Shown: one piece after another, positions 1 through 11,769 of the stretch | Layout: every line of letters begins with the position of its first letter | How positions within the stretch are numbered: the first letter of the stretch is position 1 | Assembly (NCBI RefSeq): GCF_000243395.2 | Contig: NZ_CM001484.1 | Location: 3,892,662-3,956,661, forward strand | DNA length: 64,000 nucleotides | Direction of reading: 5' to 3' | From: Saccharomonospora glauca K62 | GTDB lineage: Bacteria > Actinomycetota > Actinomycetes > Mycobacteriales > Pseudonocardiaceae | The notes under the pieces: generated by a model | The model's database searches: none | What the model saw: only the letters and a program-made list of their open reading frames with translations | What the model was told of the DNA's origin: nothing | Position numbers and translations under genes: made by a program

Positions 1-1280
1 CGATGTCCGGAGTGGCCAACGTGAGCGGCCCGCTCATCGCGGGCGTACTGATCGAGCACGACTTCGCCGGGCTCGGCTGGCGAGTGGTCTTCCTGATCAA
101 CGTGCCGGTCGGGGTGCTCGTCCTCGGTGCCGCGCTGCTCCTGGTATCCGAGACCCGGTCGGCCCGTCCCCCGACGCTGGATCTGCTGGGCGTCGGCGTG
201 GTGACGCTGGCGCTACTGCTACTGCTCTTCCCACTCGTCGAAGGTCCCACGCTCGATTGGCCGGCGTGGATCTTCCTCGTCCTGGCGGCCTCGGCCCCCG
301 TGTTCGCCTGGTTCTGGTCGGTGGAACGGTGTCGGGAGCAGCAGGGTCGCTCGCCCCTGTTGCCGCCGTCGGTCTTCGCCAACCGCACCTTGCTCGCCGG
401 GCTCGTGGTTCACGTCCTGTTGTTCTCCGGCATCGCGTCGTTCTTCATGATCTCCACGATCACCTTGCAAGCGGGGCTCGACTTCACGGTGCTAGCCGCC
501 GGGATGACCTCGTTGCCCTGGCCCATCGCCATCACCGTGTTCTCGGGTATCGGGTTGGCCTTCGTGGCCAAGCTCGGCCGCAACCTGCTCTCCCTCGGCG
601 CGGTGATCATGGTCGCGGGCATGGCGACGCTGATGTGGTCCGCCCTGTCGAACGGCGCCGAGCTCGAAGCACTCGACCTCGCTCCGGGACTCGCCCTCTC
701 CGGTATCGGAATGGCCTTCATCGCCCCGAGTCTGATGGACCTGGTGCTCGCCGGGGCCGGGAACCGGGACGCCGGGGCGATCAGCGGCGTCCTCAACACG
801 GCGTTGCAGGTGGGCACGGCCCTGGGAATCGCGTTGCTCGGCGTGATCTTCTTCGGAAGGTTGGAGACCCACGGCGCCGCGCAGACGGAGCACGTGATCG
901 ACGACGTCCGTGCCGCGGCGGCCTCCGCGAACGTGCCCGACAACCGTGCCGACGACATCGCGGTCGCGTTCGGCCGGTGCTTCCGAGACCACTTCGGGGA
1001 AGGCGAGATCCGCGCCATGCCGGAAAGCTGCGGAGACGCCGGACGACTGCTCTCGGCCTATCCCGAGCTCGGCGCCGCGGTGACCGAGGTGACGGACCAC
1101 CACCGGGGCGAGGTCTTCACCCGGGCCTTCGCCGAGTCCCTGCTCTACAACGTCGGCGTCTTCGGCGCCAGCTTCCTGCTGATCTTCTTCCTGCCCCGGC
1201 GTATGACCGCCCCGGAACCGTCGGCGGAGAACCCGGACACCACGAGGAACCGGGCTCGACCACGAAACCATCCACTATAG
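1..1280 (+). CDS. MFS drug exporter, DHA2 (14-TM) type, 5' end cut by window
   Basis: C-terminal part of a proton-driven multidrug efflux pump of the EmrB/QacA kind; the start lies upstream of the window and the first complete codon is at position 3. The visible protein opens in the motif-C region (GPLIAGVL) and continues with GWRVVFLINVPVG, which is diagnostic of DHA2 members. About nine hydrophobic segments follow, then a hydrophilic extracellular-type loop with two cysteines (around residues 325-345) and a last TM segment before a basic tail. A convergent MarR gene follows 62 bp downstream, a common exporter/repressor pairing. Substrate cannot be told from sequence. The family call is secure, the physiological role is inferred. 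Confidence 0.9.
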   Translation, partial: MSGVANVSGPLIAGVLIEHDFAGLGWRVVFLINVPVGVLVLGAALLLVSETRSARPPTLDLLGVGVVTLALLLLLFPLVEGPTLDWPAWIFLVLAASAPVFAWFWSVERCREQQGRSPLLPPSVFANRTLLAGLVVHVLLFSGIASFFMISTITLQAGLDFTVLAAGMTSLPWPIAITVFSGIGLAFVAKLGRNLLSLGAVIMVAGMATLMWSALSNGAELEALDLAPGLALSGIGMAFIAPSLMDLVLAGAGNRDAGAISGVLNTALQVGTALGIALLGVIFFGRLETHGAAQTEHVIDDVRAAAASANVPDNRADDIAVAFGRCFRDHFGEGEIRAMPESCGDAGRLLSAYPELGAAVTEVTDHHRGEVFTRAFAESLLYNVGVFGASFLLIFFLPRRMTAPEPSAENPDTTRNRARPRNHPL

Positions 1281-1342
1281 ATTCAACCCGAGCACCGAAA
1301 AGGCGGGAGCGAAAAAGTACGTCGAAAACTCGAACGAGCCCA

Positions 1343-1822
1343 TTATCGCTCGTCGGAATCGACCGTGTGGGAACGCAGAACCTCGGTCAGCTCCCGAAGA
1401 CATTCGAGGATCTTCTTCCGGTCCTCCGGAGAGTACTTCCGCAGAACTTTCCCCGCGCTCTCACCGAGGCTTCTGGTGATCGCGTTGACTTCCTCCAGCC
1501 GATCCTCGGGAAGTTCGATGTACACCTTTCTGCGGTCGGTCTCACTTCGCACTCGGCGCGCGTAACCGGCGCGCTCCAGCCGGTCGATGACGGCCGTGAC
1601 CGCGCCCGTGGTGAGGCCGGAGAGTTCGGCGAGCGCTCCCGCGGTCAGGGGCTTGTCCGCCTGCATGGCCAGGTCGAGGCACTTGTGGTCGGTGGCCGAG
1701 AGACCGAGACGCTCCGCAAGACGCGTGTGGAACAGCACCGTCGCCTGTCCGAGTTCCCGACCGACCCTGGCGATGGCGTCCACGTCACCGTCGTCGGCCT
1801 TCTTCCCACCGGCCACTGGCAC
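1343..1822 (-). CDS. MarR family transcriptional regulator
   Basis: 159-residue winged-helix regulator, normal MarR length. The recognition helix lies near residues 68-85 (TTGAVTAVIDRLERAGY) and the wing carries the usual RxxxxxDRRKVYIEL pattern. MarR proteins repress transport or catabolic genes as dimers and release DNA on binding small aromatic ligands. It faces the DHA2 exporter tail to tail and lies upstream of the second exporter (1926-3218) on the same strand, so either pump is a plausible target. The 100-bp stretch upstream of its start is the probable promoter; I saw no clear palindrome there. Confidence 0.88.
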   Translation of the reverse strand: MPVAGGKKADDGDVDAIARVGRELGQATVLFHTRLAERLGLSATDHKCLDLAMQADKPLTAGALAELSGLTTGAVTAVIDRLERAGYARRVRSETDRRKVYIELPEDRLEEVNAITRSLGESAGKVLRKYSPEDRKKILECLRELTEVLRSHTVDSDER

Positions 1823-1925
1823 ATCACCTCACTCGCGGGCCTTGCATGCGGCAACCGCACGGTGGCAGCATTTTAGCAATTGAGAAACTCGGCGATTCAA
1901 CTTTTCGACCACCGCCGAACGACGC

Positions 1926-3218
1926 TCACCTAGGCGGCACTTCCGCTCGGTACCTCCAGAACGCGGGCAGCAACGCCACCGCCATCGCGACCCCGATCAC
2001 CACGAGAACACCGCCTCCCGCGGTGGCCCAAGTGGTTCCCGCCGCAGCAGCGGCCCACCCGTGTGTCAGGTCGGCCAGCCTCGGTCCGCCCGCGACGACC
2101 ACGGTGAACGCTCCCTGCATCCGTCCCCGCATCTCGTCGGTGGCCGCCGTCTGGAGAATCGCCTGCCGGAAGATCGCACTCACCATGTCGGCCGCGCCGC
2201 CGAGGGCGAGAAACACCACCGCGAGCCAGAGCGACTCCGAAAGGCCGAAGCCGACCATCGCGACACCCCACGCGCCGATGGCCACGACGACGGCCACACC
2301 GTGCCTGCTAATGCGGTGCGCCCAACCGGACATCAGCCCCAGCACCATCGCGCCCAGCGGGATTCCCGCGTACAGCCAGCCGAGCGCCGTCCCGCCGCCC
2401 GGCGGATCACCGAACGTGCGCTCGGCGAGCTCGGGGAACAACGCCCTCGGCATGCCGGCGACCATCGCGACGATGTCGACGACGAACGACGCGAGCAACA
2501 CCTTCTGCGTGGCCAGGTACCGGAACCCCATGAGCACGTCGCGCAGCCCCGCCGCACGGACCTTGCCCGACAGCGGCGGCAACGGGGGCAGTTTCCACAC
2601 GGCCCACAGCACGGCCACCAGCGCCAGCGTGTCGACCAGGTACAACGTCGGCAGCCCGACGATCGGCAACATCGCCCCGGCCAGCATCGGCCCGAACACC
2701 GCACCGAACGTCGCCATCGTGCCGGTCAACGCGGCCGCGGACGACAGCAGGTGCTCGGGTACCACGCGCGCCACCACGGCTTGCCGGGTCGGCATGTTGA
2801 CCGCGAAGAACGCCTGGTTGACGCTGAGCAACACGAGCACGACCCACACCGAGTCGAGCCCGGTGAAGGCCTGCGCCCACAGCAGCAGCGCGGTGACGGC
2901 GACGCCGACGTTGGTCACGAGCAGCAGCACGCGCCGGTCGACCGTGTCGGCGATGGCTCCGCCCCACAGCCCGAACACGAGCAGCGGCACGAGTCCGAAC
3001 AGTCCCGTGAGACCGACGTACGCCGAGGAACCGGTGATGTCGTAGATCTGCTTGGGTACGGCCACGGCCGTGAGCTGGGAGCCGAGCGCGGTGACGATCG
3101 AGCTGAGCCACAGCCGACGGAACGCGGGGATACGCAGCGGCCTCCGGTCTGCGACGACCGCACCGAGAATCCTGCGAAGGCGGCTTCCGGGCGGCGCGGT
3201 AGAGGTCTGCTCGGTCAC
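1926..3218 (-). CDS. MFS transporter, EntS/DHA3-like (12 TM)
   Basis: 430-residue integral membrane exporter of the MFS_3 group. The N-terminal helices are followed by motif A (GGAIADTVDRR), and twelve hydrophobic stretches can be counted. The N-terminus has the RIPAFRRLWLSS pattern seen in this subfamily. Relatives export siderophores, antibiotics or macrolides; the substrate here is unknown. Start chosen at the ATG giving MTEQTSTAPPG, close to the promoter-sized gap before the next gene. pdxH ends 66 bp upstream on the same strand, so independent transcription or loose coupling are both possible. Confidence 0.85.
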   Translation of the reverse strand: MTEQTSTAPPGSRLRRILGAVVADRRPLRIPAFRRLWLSSIVTALGSQLTAVAVPKQIYDITGSSAYVGLTGLFGLVPLLVFGLWGGAIADTVDRRVLLLVTNVGVAVTALLLWAQAFTGLDSVWVVLVLLSVNQAFFAVNMPTRQAVVARVVPEHLLSSAAALTGTMATFGAVFGPMLAGAMLPIVGLPTLYLVDTLALVAVLWAVWKLPPLPPLSGKVRAAGLRDVLMGFRYLATQKVLLASFVVDIVAMVAGMPRALFPELAERTFGDPPGGGTALGWLYAGIPLGAMVLGLMSGWAHRISRHGVAVVVAIGAWGVAMVGFGLSESLWLAVVFLALGGAADMVSAIFRQAILQTAATDEMRGRMQGAFTVVVAGGPRLADLTHGWAAAAAGTTWATAGGGVLVVIGVAMAVALLPAFWRYRAEVPPR

Positions 3219-3284
3219 GAGGGAGGAGCTTAGCCGAGCTAACGACCTTCTCCACCCGCTTTGTGACCCCCCACGCCCGCGGGT

Positions 3285-3968
3285 TCAGGGAGCGACGCGG
3301 CGTACCTGCCAGCCGTCCTCGGTGCGGATGAAACGCAGCCGGTCGTGCATGCGGTCCTGCCTGCCCTGCCAGAACTCCACGACGTCGGGCCGGATGCGCC
3401 AGCCGCCCCAGTGCGGCGGCACCGGGATCTGCTCCACGTCGCGGAAGCGACGCTCGATGGCCTTCAACGCGGTGTCGAGGTCACGCCTGCCGTCGACGAA
3501 CTGCGACTGCGGCGACGCCCACGCCCCGAGCTGCGAGCCCCGCGGACGGCTGGCCCAGTACTCGGCGGTCTCGGCGGGATCGACCTTCTCCACCGCTCCC
3601 CGGACGTGCACCTGACGCTGCAGCGGATACCAGGGGAACGTGGCCGACGCGTACCGCGTCACGGTGAGGTCGTGACTCTTGGCGGAGGTGTAGTTGGTGT
3701 AGAACACGACGCCACGCTCGTCCAGTCCTTTGCACAGCACCGTGCGTGACGACGGGAGGCCGTCGGCGTCCGCCGTGGCGAGCACCATCGCGTTGGGCTC
3801 GGCGACACCGTGCGCGAGCGCCTCGTCGAGCCACTTCCGAAGTTGTTCGGTCCAGGTGGGAGCGAGATCGGATTCGTTCAACGAACCACCGTCGTAGGCG
3901 ACCCGCATGGCGGGCAACCGGACGGCTACGTCCGCGCTGCCGTCAGCGCCGTTCACGATTTCGGTCAT
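3285..3968 (-). CDS. pdxH: pyridoxamine 5'-phosphate oxidase
   Basis: 227-residue FMN enzyme that oxidises pyridoxamine or pyridoxine 5'-phosphate to pyridoxal 5'-phosphate, the last step of vitamin B6 salvage. The FMN-binding core is visible as SRTVLCKGLDERGVVFYTNY followed by SAKS, then the phosphate/FMN loop FPWYPLQRQVHVRG. The C-terminal signature PPHWGGWRIRPDVVEFWQG plus RMHDRLRF and the terminal RRVAP match the family closely. Length is normal for an actinobacterial PdxH. It is divergent from citA across a 266-bp shared promoter region; SerC in this window needs the cofactor it makes. Confidence 0.95.
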   Translation of the reverse strand: MTEIVNGADGSADVAVRLPAMRVAYDGGSLNESDLAPTWTEQLRKWLDEALAHGVAEPNAMVLATADADGLPSSRTVLCKGLDERGVVFYTNYTSAKSHDLTVTRYASATFPWYPLQRQVHVRGAVEKVDPAETAEYWASRPRGSQLGAWASPQSQFVDGRRDLDTALKAIERRFRDVEQIPVPPHWGGWRIRPDVVEFWQGRQDRMHDRLRFIRTEDGWQVRRVAP

Positions 3969-4152
3969 GTCAACCTCCCCGCACCGAACTGCCCAGCCTG
4001 TGGCTGACGGTAAATGGTCTCACGAGCGCGCGAAAGGGCGCTGGCCGTGATGGGGACCACTTCGGGGGAGTACCCAATTCTGAATCGTTCTCGGAATCGT
4101 GACGGAAACCACCGGTTTTTTGATTGCTACCGGTCAGTAATGGGTGCAAAGT

Positions 4153-4185
4153 CACTTCCGACGCGCGACGAGGCGCGTGAAGGTG
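4153..4185. promoter_or_regulatory. imperfect dyad in the pdxH-citA intergenic region
   Basis: The centre is a perfect 6-bp inverted repeat, ACGCGC (4161-4166) and GCGCGT (4173-4178), separated by 6 nt. The symmetry extends outward imperfectly through CACTTC on the left and GAAGGTG on the right. It sits 50 bp ahead of the citA start, so it may be an operator or a leader hairpin. Function is a guess. Confidence 0.3.
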
Positions 4186-4234
4186 GCCTCCCGCGCCCAC
4201 GACCAACGGCGATTCGCACGAAAGGTCCACTGCC

Positions 4235-5398
4235 ATGACACCCACCACGAGCGGGCAGCCGACAGCAGACTCGACGAAGGCCACCGAACCGGACGACGGT
4301 TTCCGTCCCGGTCTGGAAGGCGTCGTCGCATTCCGCACGGAGATCGCCGAACCCGACCGTAACGGCGGTGCGCTGCGTTATCGCGGCGTGGACATCGAGG
4401 AACTGGTGGGCGCCGTCGGCTTCGGCGATGTGTGGGGTCTGCTGGTCGACGGCCATTTCGAAAACGGACTGGCCCCCGACGAACCGTTTCCGCTCCCGGT
4501 TCGCAGCGGCGACGTTCGCGCGGACGTCCAGTCGGCGTTGCCCGCGCTGGCACCCCGCTGGGGCCTGGGCCCGCTGCTCGACATCTCCGAGGCGGAGGCC
4601 CGCGAGCAGGTGGGGCGCGTGTCGGCCACGGCACTGTCGTTCATCGCGCAGTCCGCACGCGGCATCGACGTACCCGCCGTCCCCGAGTCCCGCGTCGACG
4701 AAGCCCGTGGGATCACCGAACGGTTCCTCGTCCGCTGGCGGGGCGAACCGGACCCGGCACACGTGAAGGCCCTCGACGCGTACTGGGTCTCGGCCGCCGA
4801 ACACGGCCTCAACGCGTCCACCTTCACCGCCCGCGTGATCGCCTCCACCGGCGCCGACGTCGCCGCGGCGTTCTCCGGCGCCATCGGCGCCATGTCGGGC
4901 CCACTGCACGGTGGAGCTCCGGCCCGCGTACTGCCGATGATCGAGGAGGTGGAGCGCACGGGCGACGCCCGCGCCGTCGTGAAGGGCATCCTCGACCGAG
5001 GGGAGCGCCTGATGGGCTTCGGCCACCGGGTGTATCGCGCCGAGGACCCGAGGGCGCGGGTCCTGCGTCGCACCTGCCGGGAACTCGGCTCCAAGCGGTA
5101 CGAGGTCGCGGCCGAGCTGGAACGGGCCGCGCTGGCGGAGCTGCGTGAGCGGCGCCCGGACCGAGCCATCGAGACGAACGTGGAGTTCTGGGCCGCGGTG
5201 ATCCTCGACTTCGCCGAGGTGCCGCCCGCCATGATGCCCGCCATGTTCACGGCGGCCCGCACGGCCGGCTGGGCGGCACACGTCCTGGAGCAGAAGCGCA
5301 CGGGCAGGCTCGTGCGCCCCTCGGCGACCTATGTCGGTCCCGGCCCTCGGGCGCCTCGGGACGTCCGGGGCTGGGACCGCGTCGCGACGACCGGCTGA
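4235..5398 (+). CDS. citA: citrate synthase 2 (CitA type)
   Basis: 387-residue type I citrate synthase, which condenses oxaloacetate and acetyl-CoA (some relatives accept propionyl-CoA). Key regions are the first catalytic-His loop MSGPLHGGAPARVLPM, the signature GFGHRVYRAEDPRA with the second active-site His, and the LDFAEVPPAMMPAMF segment near the end that holds the acidic catalytic residue. The N-terminal 25 residues are a polar extension. Its closest match in layout is the short CitA form next to serC and sepH in mycobacteria (Rv0889c, from memory), rather than the main GltA. The stop lies 10 bp from the convergent ephD-like gene. Confidence 0.92.
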   Translation: MTPTTSGQPTADSTKATEPDDGFRPGLEGVVAFRTEIAEPDRNGGALRYRGVDIEELVGAVGFGDVWGLLVDGHFENGLAPDEPFPLPVRSGDVRADVQSALPALAPRWGLGPLLDISEAEAREQVGRVSATALSFIAQSARGIDVPAVPESRVDEARGITERFLVRWRGEPDPAHVKALDAYWVSAAEHGLNASTFTARVIASTGADVAAAFSGAIGAMSGPLHGGAPARVLPMIEEVERTGDARAVVKGILDRGERLMGFGHRVYRAEDPRARVLRRTCRELGSKRYEVAAELERAALAELRERRPDRAIETNVEFWAAVILDFAEVPPAMMPAMFTAARTAGWAAHVLEQKRTGRLVRPSATYVGPGPRAPRDVRGWDRVATTG

Positions 5399-5408
5399 CG
5401 TCCCCTCC

Positions 5409-7112
5409 TCAGCGACGGCGGAAGACCGCGCGCACGAGCCCCGGTGCCCACCGGGCCAGCCAGCGCGCGGCCTTCGCCTCCACGGTGGGCGTCACCACGG
5501 CGAGGTTTCGCTCCACGGCACGCAACACGTCCTTCGCGACGAGCTCCGGCCGGGCGTTACGGGCGGTGTAGAAACGTTGGGCTCGCCGCCGCCTCCGCTC
5601 CTGTTCGGCCTCGTCGGTGCCCGCGAACCGCGTCGAGGTGACGATGCCGGTGGCCACGAATCCGGGACACACGGCACTGACGCCGATGTCGGCCGCCGCG
5701 AGTTCGGCCCGCAGCGACTCGGAGAACATCAAGACGGCGGCCTTGACCGTGGAGTACGCGGGCAGCATCGGGTTCGGCAGATACGCCGCCATGGAGGCGA
5801 TGTTGACGAGGTGGCCGCCCTCTCCCCGGTCCACCATGTGGGGCGCGAACAGGCGGCAGCCGTGCAGCACTCCCCAGAAGTTGACGTCGACGAGCCGCCG
5901 CCACTCCTCCTCCGTGGTCTCCAGCACCGGCCCGGCCATGCCGATGCCGGCGTTGTTCACCACGACGTCGGGCACGCCGCACTCACGCACCACCCGGTCG
6001 GCGAAGTCCCGCATGGCCTCGCCGTCGGCGACGTCGACGCGGTGGGTCGTCACCGTCACCCCGGCACCGCGCACGGCACGAGCCGTCTCCGCGAGCGACT
6101 CGGCGTCGATGTCGGCGAGCACGAGGTCGGCGCCCTCTCGCGCGAAGGCCAGTGCGGTGGCGCGACCGATTCCCCCGCCCGCGCCCGTGACGACCACCAA
6201 CCGCCCGTCGAACCGCCCGAAGCACAACGCCCCGCGCCGGGAGCGCTTGAGCGCTCGGGTCTCGGTACCGCCCTCGACGTGCGTGACGAACTCGGCCACC
6301 GCCGACGCCACCCGCGCCGGGTCGGCACGCACGACCCAGTGGCCACCGGGGATCCGCCGAACACGGAGGTTCGGCACCCACTCCTCCAGCTCCGTCTGCA
6401 CCCCGACGCCGACGAACGGATCGGAACGCGGAGCGAGCACCTGCACGGGAACCTTCACCGGCCGGGGGCGAGACCGCCGCGCTCCTCGAACGTTCGCGCG
6501 ATACAGGTTCAGTCCGGTCACGGCGTCGGCCGTCACGGGCGTGGGTTCCGCGGGCTCACGTCGCCGCACCAGGGCGGCCGCGATGCCGGTGCGCCAGGCC
6601 AGGTCGGGCAGCACGGGAATCCGGAAGAAGGCGATGTAGGACGACCGGAACAGTTGCCTCACCACCGCCCCGACGGTGCGGGGACGCCGCAGTCGCGACC
6701 ACAACCAACGAGCGGCGTGGTCGAGGGAGGGACCGGAGATCGAGGTGAACGACGCGACCCGCCCGTCGAGCCACGAACCCGCGAGGGCGTGCCAGGCCTG
6801 GATGGAACCCCAGTCGTGCGCGAGCAGGTGTACCGGGCGGTCGGGCGAGACGGCGTCGACGACCTCCCGGAGGTCCTCGGCGAGCCGGTCGAGCCGATAC
6901 GCCTCCCGTGCGCGCGGCCGGCCGGAGGAGCCCGCGCCGCGCACGTCGTACGTGACCACGCGTATCTCGTCCGGTAGCGAAGCGATCACGCCGTCCCACA
7001 GTGCCGCGTTGTCGGGATAGCCGTGCACACACACCAACGTCGGGGCCTGCTCGGGGCCACGCACCCGCACCGACAGCCGTACGCCGTCGCTGGTCGTCAC
7101 CGTCGTTCGCAT
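5409..7112 (-). CDS. alpha/beta-hydrolase - short-chain dehydrogenase fusion, EphD-like
   Basis: 567-residue two-domain enzyme. Residues 1 to about 285 form an epoxide-hydrolase-like alpha/beta hydrolase with the HGYPDN oxyanion motif and the nucleophile elbow AHDWGS (Asp nucleophile). Residues from about 295 form a classical SDR with the GAGGGIGRA dinucleotide motif, DIDAES after beta-2 (suggesting NAD), NNAG, and a Ser...YxxxK (YSTVK) active site. The same architecture is known in M. tuberculosis EphD (Rv2214c), linked to mycolate remodelling there; this organism's substrate is unknown. Both active sites look intact. Divergent from the lactate permease gene, convergent with citA. Confidence 0.88.
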   Translation of the reverse strand: MRTTVTTSDGVRLSVRVRGPEQAPTLVCVHGYPDNAALWDGVIASLPDEIRVVTYDVRGAGSSGRPRAREAYRLDRLAEDLREVVDAVSPDRPVHLLAHDWGSIQAWHALAGSWLDGRVASFTSISGPSLDHAARWLWSRLRRPRTVGAVVRQLFRSSYIAFFRIPVLPDLAWRTGIAAALVRRREPAEPTPVTADAVTGLNLYRANVRGARRSRPRPVKVPVQVLAPRSDPFVGVGVQTELEEWVPNLRVRRIPGGHWVVRADPARVASAVAEFVTHVEGGTETRALKRSRRGALCFGRFDGRLVVVTGAGGGIGRATALAFAREGADLVLADIDAESLAETARAVRGAGVTVTTHRVDVADGEAMRDFADRVVRECGVPDVVVNNAGIGMAGPVLETTEEEWRRLVDVNFWGVLHGCRLFAPHMVDRGEGGHLVNIASMAAYLPNPMLPAYSTVKAAVLMFSESLRAELAAADIGVSAVCPGFVATGIVTSTRFAGTDEAEQERRRRRAQRFYTARNARPELVAKDVLRAVERNLAVVTPTVEAKAARWLARWAPGLVRAVFRRR

Positions 7113-7137
7113 CGCCTCATGCTAAGGGGCGATCAGT

Positions 7138-7217
7138 GCGTCATTTGATCTATTGACGCGACGACAGCCCGCTGTAACACTGTGTGATCCCGGCAACACG
7201 TGGAAAACACTTTCCAC
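7138..7217. promoter_or_regulatory. two dyads in the ephD-lctP divergent promoter region
   Basis: Two inverted repeats lie in the 148-bp divergent region. The first is GCGTCA (7138-7143) and TGACGC (7154-7159) around a 10-nt centre. The second is a perfect GTGGAAA-ACAC-TTTCCAC (7200-7217), 44 bp before the lactate permease start. Either could be an operator; the second is better placed to control lctP. No regulator gene is adjacent. Confidence 0.35.
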
Positions 7218-7260
7218 GATGTGAAAGGCGCACCTGAACCACCAACGAAGGCGGGGCGGG

Positions 7261-9054
7261 ATGGACAACCTGGCGGTGTTGAGTCTGATCGCACTGAGTC
7301 CCATCGCAATCGTCGGCTTTCTCCTGGTCGGTCTGCGGTGGCCCGCCAAGTACGCGATGCCGATCGGCTTCGCCGTCGTCGTGGCCGTCGCGGCGTTCGT
7401 GTGGGGCGTCGAACCGGTCGTCATCGCCGCGTCCAGCATCGAGGGCCTCATCCTCGCGGTGGGACTGCTCTACATCGTCTTCGGCGCGTTGCTGCTGCTC
7501 GGAACACTGGCGGGCAGCGGCGCGCTCGCCACCATCCGCGCGACGTTCACCGACATCAGCGCCGACCGCCGGGTCCAAGCGGTGATCATCGGCTGGCTGT
7601 TCGGAAGCTTCATCGAGGGGGCGTCGGGCTTCGGCACCCCGGCCGCCGTCGTCGCGCCGCTGCTGCTCGCGCTCGGTTTCCCGGCGATGGCGGCCGTGAT
7701 GGTCGGGCTCGTCATCCAGAGCACGCCCGTGACGTTCGGGGCCGTGGGAACTCCCGTCCTCGTCGGCGTCACCGACGGGCTCTCCGGCAGCGCGGCCGTC
7801 GAGCAACGGGCGTCGACCCTCGGGCTGAGCATGCCCGACTACATCGCGAGCATCGCGCTCGACGCCGCCGTCATCCACGCGCTGATCGGTACCCTCGTCC
7901 CGCTCTTCCTGGCGTGCCTGTTGACGGGGTTCTTCGGAAGCGAGGACAAATCCCGAGTGGCGCGGTTCGCCGACGGGCTCGGCGTGTGGAAGTTCGCGCT
8001 CTTCGCGGCCCTGGCGATGACGGTGCCCTACGTGACGGTCGCGGCCGTGCTCGGCCCGGAGTTCCCCTCCCTGCTCGGGGGGCTCGTCGGCCTGGGCATC
8101 GTGGTCACCGCAGCGCGGCGAGGCCTCTTCCTGCCCCGACGGCAATGGGACTTCGGACCCCGCGAGAGCTGGCAACCGAGTTGGCTGGGGAGGGTGGCCC
8201 CGAAGTCCGACGACACGGGCCGCCGGATGCATCCCGTGCGCGCCTGGGCCCCCTACCTGCTCGTGGCCGCGTTGTTGGTGCTCACCCGCACCCTCACCCC
8301 GCTCACCGACTTCCTCACCGGACTGTCAATCGACTTCGACTCCATCCTCGGCACCGACATCGGCGAGAGCCTGGAACCGTTCTACCTGCCGGGATTCATC
8401 TTCATCGTGGCCAGCGTGTCCGCCTACGCCCTGCACCGCATGAACCGCGCCCAGATCGCCGCCTCGTGGAAGGTGGCGGGCGGCCAGCTCGCGGGCACGG
8501 CCGTGGCCCTGTTGTTCGCGCTGCCGCTGGTGCGGGTGTTCATCAACTCCGGCGAGAACTCCACCGGCTACGAGAGCATGCCGCTCACGCTCGCCGACGG
8601 TGCCGCCTCCGCCGTGGGGGACGCCTGGCCGATCCTGACGCCCTGGATCGGCGCGCTGGGAGCTTTCGTGGCGGGCAGCAACACCGTGAGCAACCTGATG
8701 TTCTCGCTGTTCCAGTTCTCCACGGCCGAGCAGATCGGGGCGAGTCCCGAGACGATCGTGGCCGGACAAGCCGTCGGCGGGGCGGCGGGCAACATGATCA
8801 CCGTGCACAACGTCGTGGCGGCCTCGGCCACCGTCGGCCTGCTCGGCCGTGAAGGCGAGACGATCCGCAAGACGATCATCCCGATGATCTACTACTGCCT
8901 GTTCGCGGGGGCACTGGCGTTCGTGTTCACCAACGGCCTCGGCCTCAACCCCGGCACGGTACTGCTGGTCCTGCTCCTGGCCGCCGTCGGACTGGTGATC
9001 CACCGGCTGCAGCGTGGCCGCACGGCGGAGGTGGGAGGGCACGCGGCAGAATAG
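7261..9054 (+). CDS. lctP: L-lactate permease (LctP family)
   Basis: 597-residue polytopic membrane protein that imports lactate (also glycolate in relatives) with protons. About 14 hydrophobic segments are visible. Conserved family stretches are present: [17 protein letters not shown] near residues 115-132, [12 protein letters not shown] near 155-166, and the C-terminal SNLMFSLFQ and [18 protein letters not shown]. Length is slightly above the E. coli LldP size. No lactate dehydrogenase (lldD/lutABC) is adjacent, so its catabolic partner must be elsewhere. The next gene starts 6 bp after its stop, indicating co-transcription. Confidence 0.92.
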   Translation: MDNLAVLSLIALSPIAIVGFLLVGLRWPAKYAMPIGFAVVVAVAAFVWGVEPVVIAASSIEGLILAVGLLYIVFGALLLLGTLAGSGALATIRATFTDISADRRVQAVIIGWLFGSFIEGASGFGTPAAVVAPLLLALGFPAMAAVMVGLVIQSTPVTFGAVGTPVLVGVTDGLSGSAAVEQRASTLGLSMPDYIASIALDAAVIHALIGTLVPLFLACLLTGFFGSEDKSRVARFADGLGVWKFALFAALAMTVPYVTVAAVLGPEFPSLLGGLVGLGIVVTAARRGLFLPRRQWDFGPRESWQPSWLGRVAPKSDDTGRRMHPVRAWAPYLLVAALLVLTRTLTPLTDFLTGLSIDFDSILGTDIGESLEPFYLPGFIFIVASVSAYALHRMNRAQIAASWKVAGGQLAGTAVALLFALPLVRVFINSGENSTGYESMPLTLADGAASAVGDAWPILTPWIGALGAFVAGSNTVSNLMFSLFQFSTAEQIGASPETIVAGQAVGGAAGNMITVHNVVAASATVGLLGREGETIRKTIIPMIYYCLFAGALAFVFTNGLGLNPGTVLLVLLLAAVGLVIHRLQRGRTAEVGGHAAE

Positions 9055-9059
9055 CCGCC

Positions 9060-11596
<2,537 letters not shown>

Positions 11597-11769
11597 CGAT
11601 CGTCAAGTTCTCCTGAACGGGTGGAAAAGGCGCGTCCGAGCACGGTCCGCGGGTTGTGACGATCACGATCGACGGCGGATGTGCTCAAAACACGGCGCGC
11701 CTCACCCGTCAAGGCGACGCGCCGTTCTACCGTGGGCACCCACACAGGTGATGTCTTTCGGAGGCGGGA

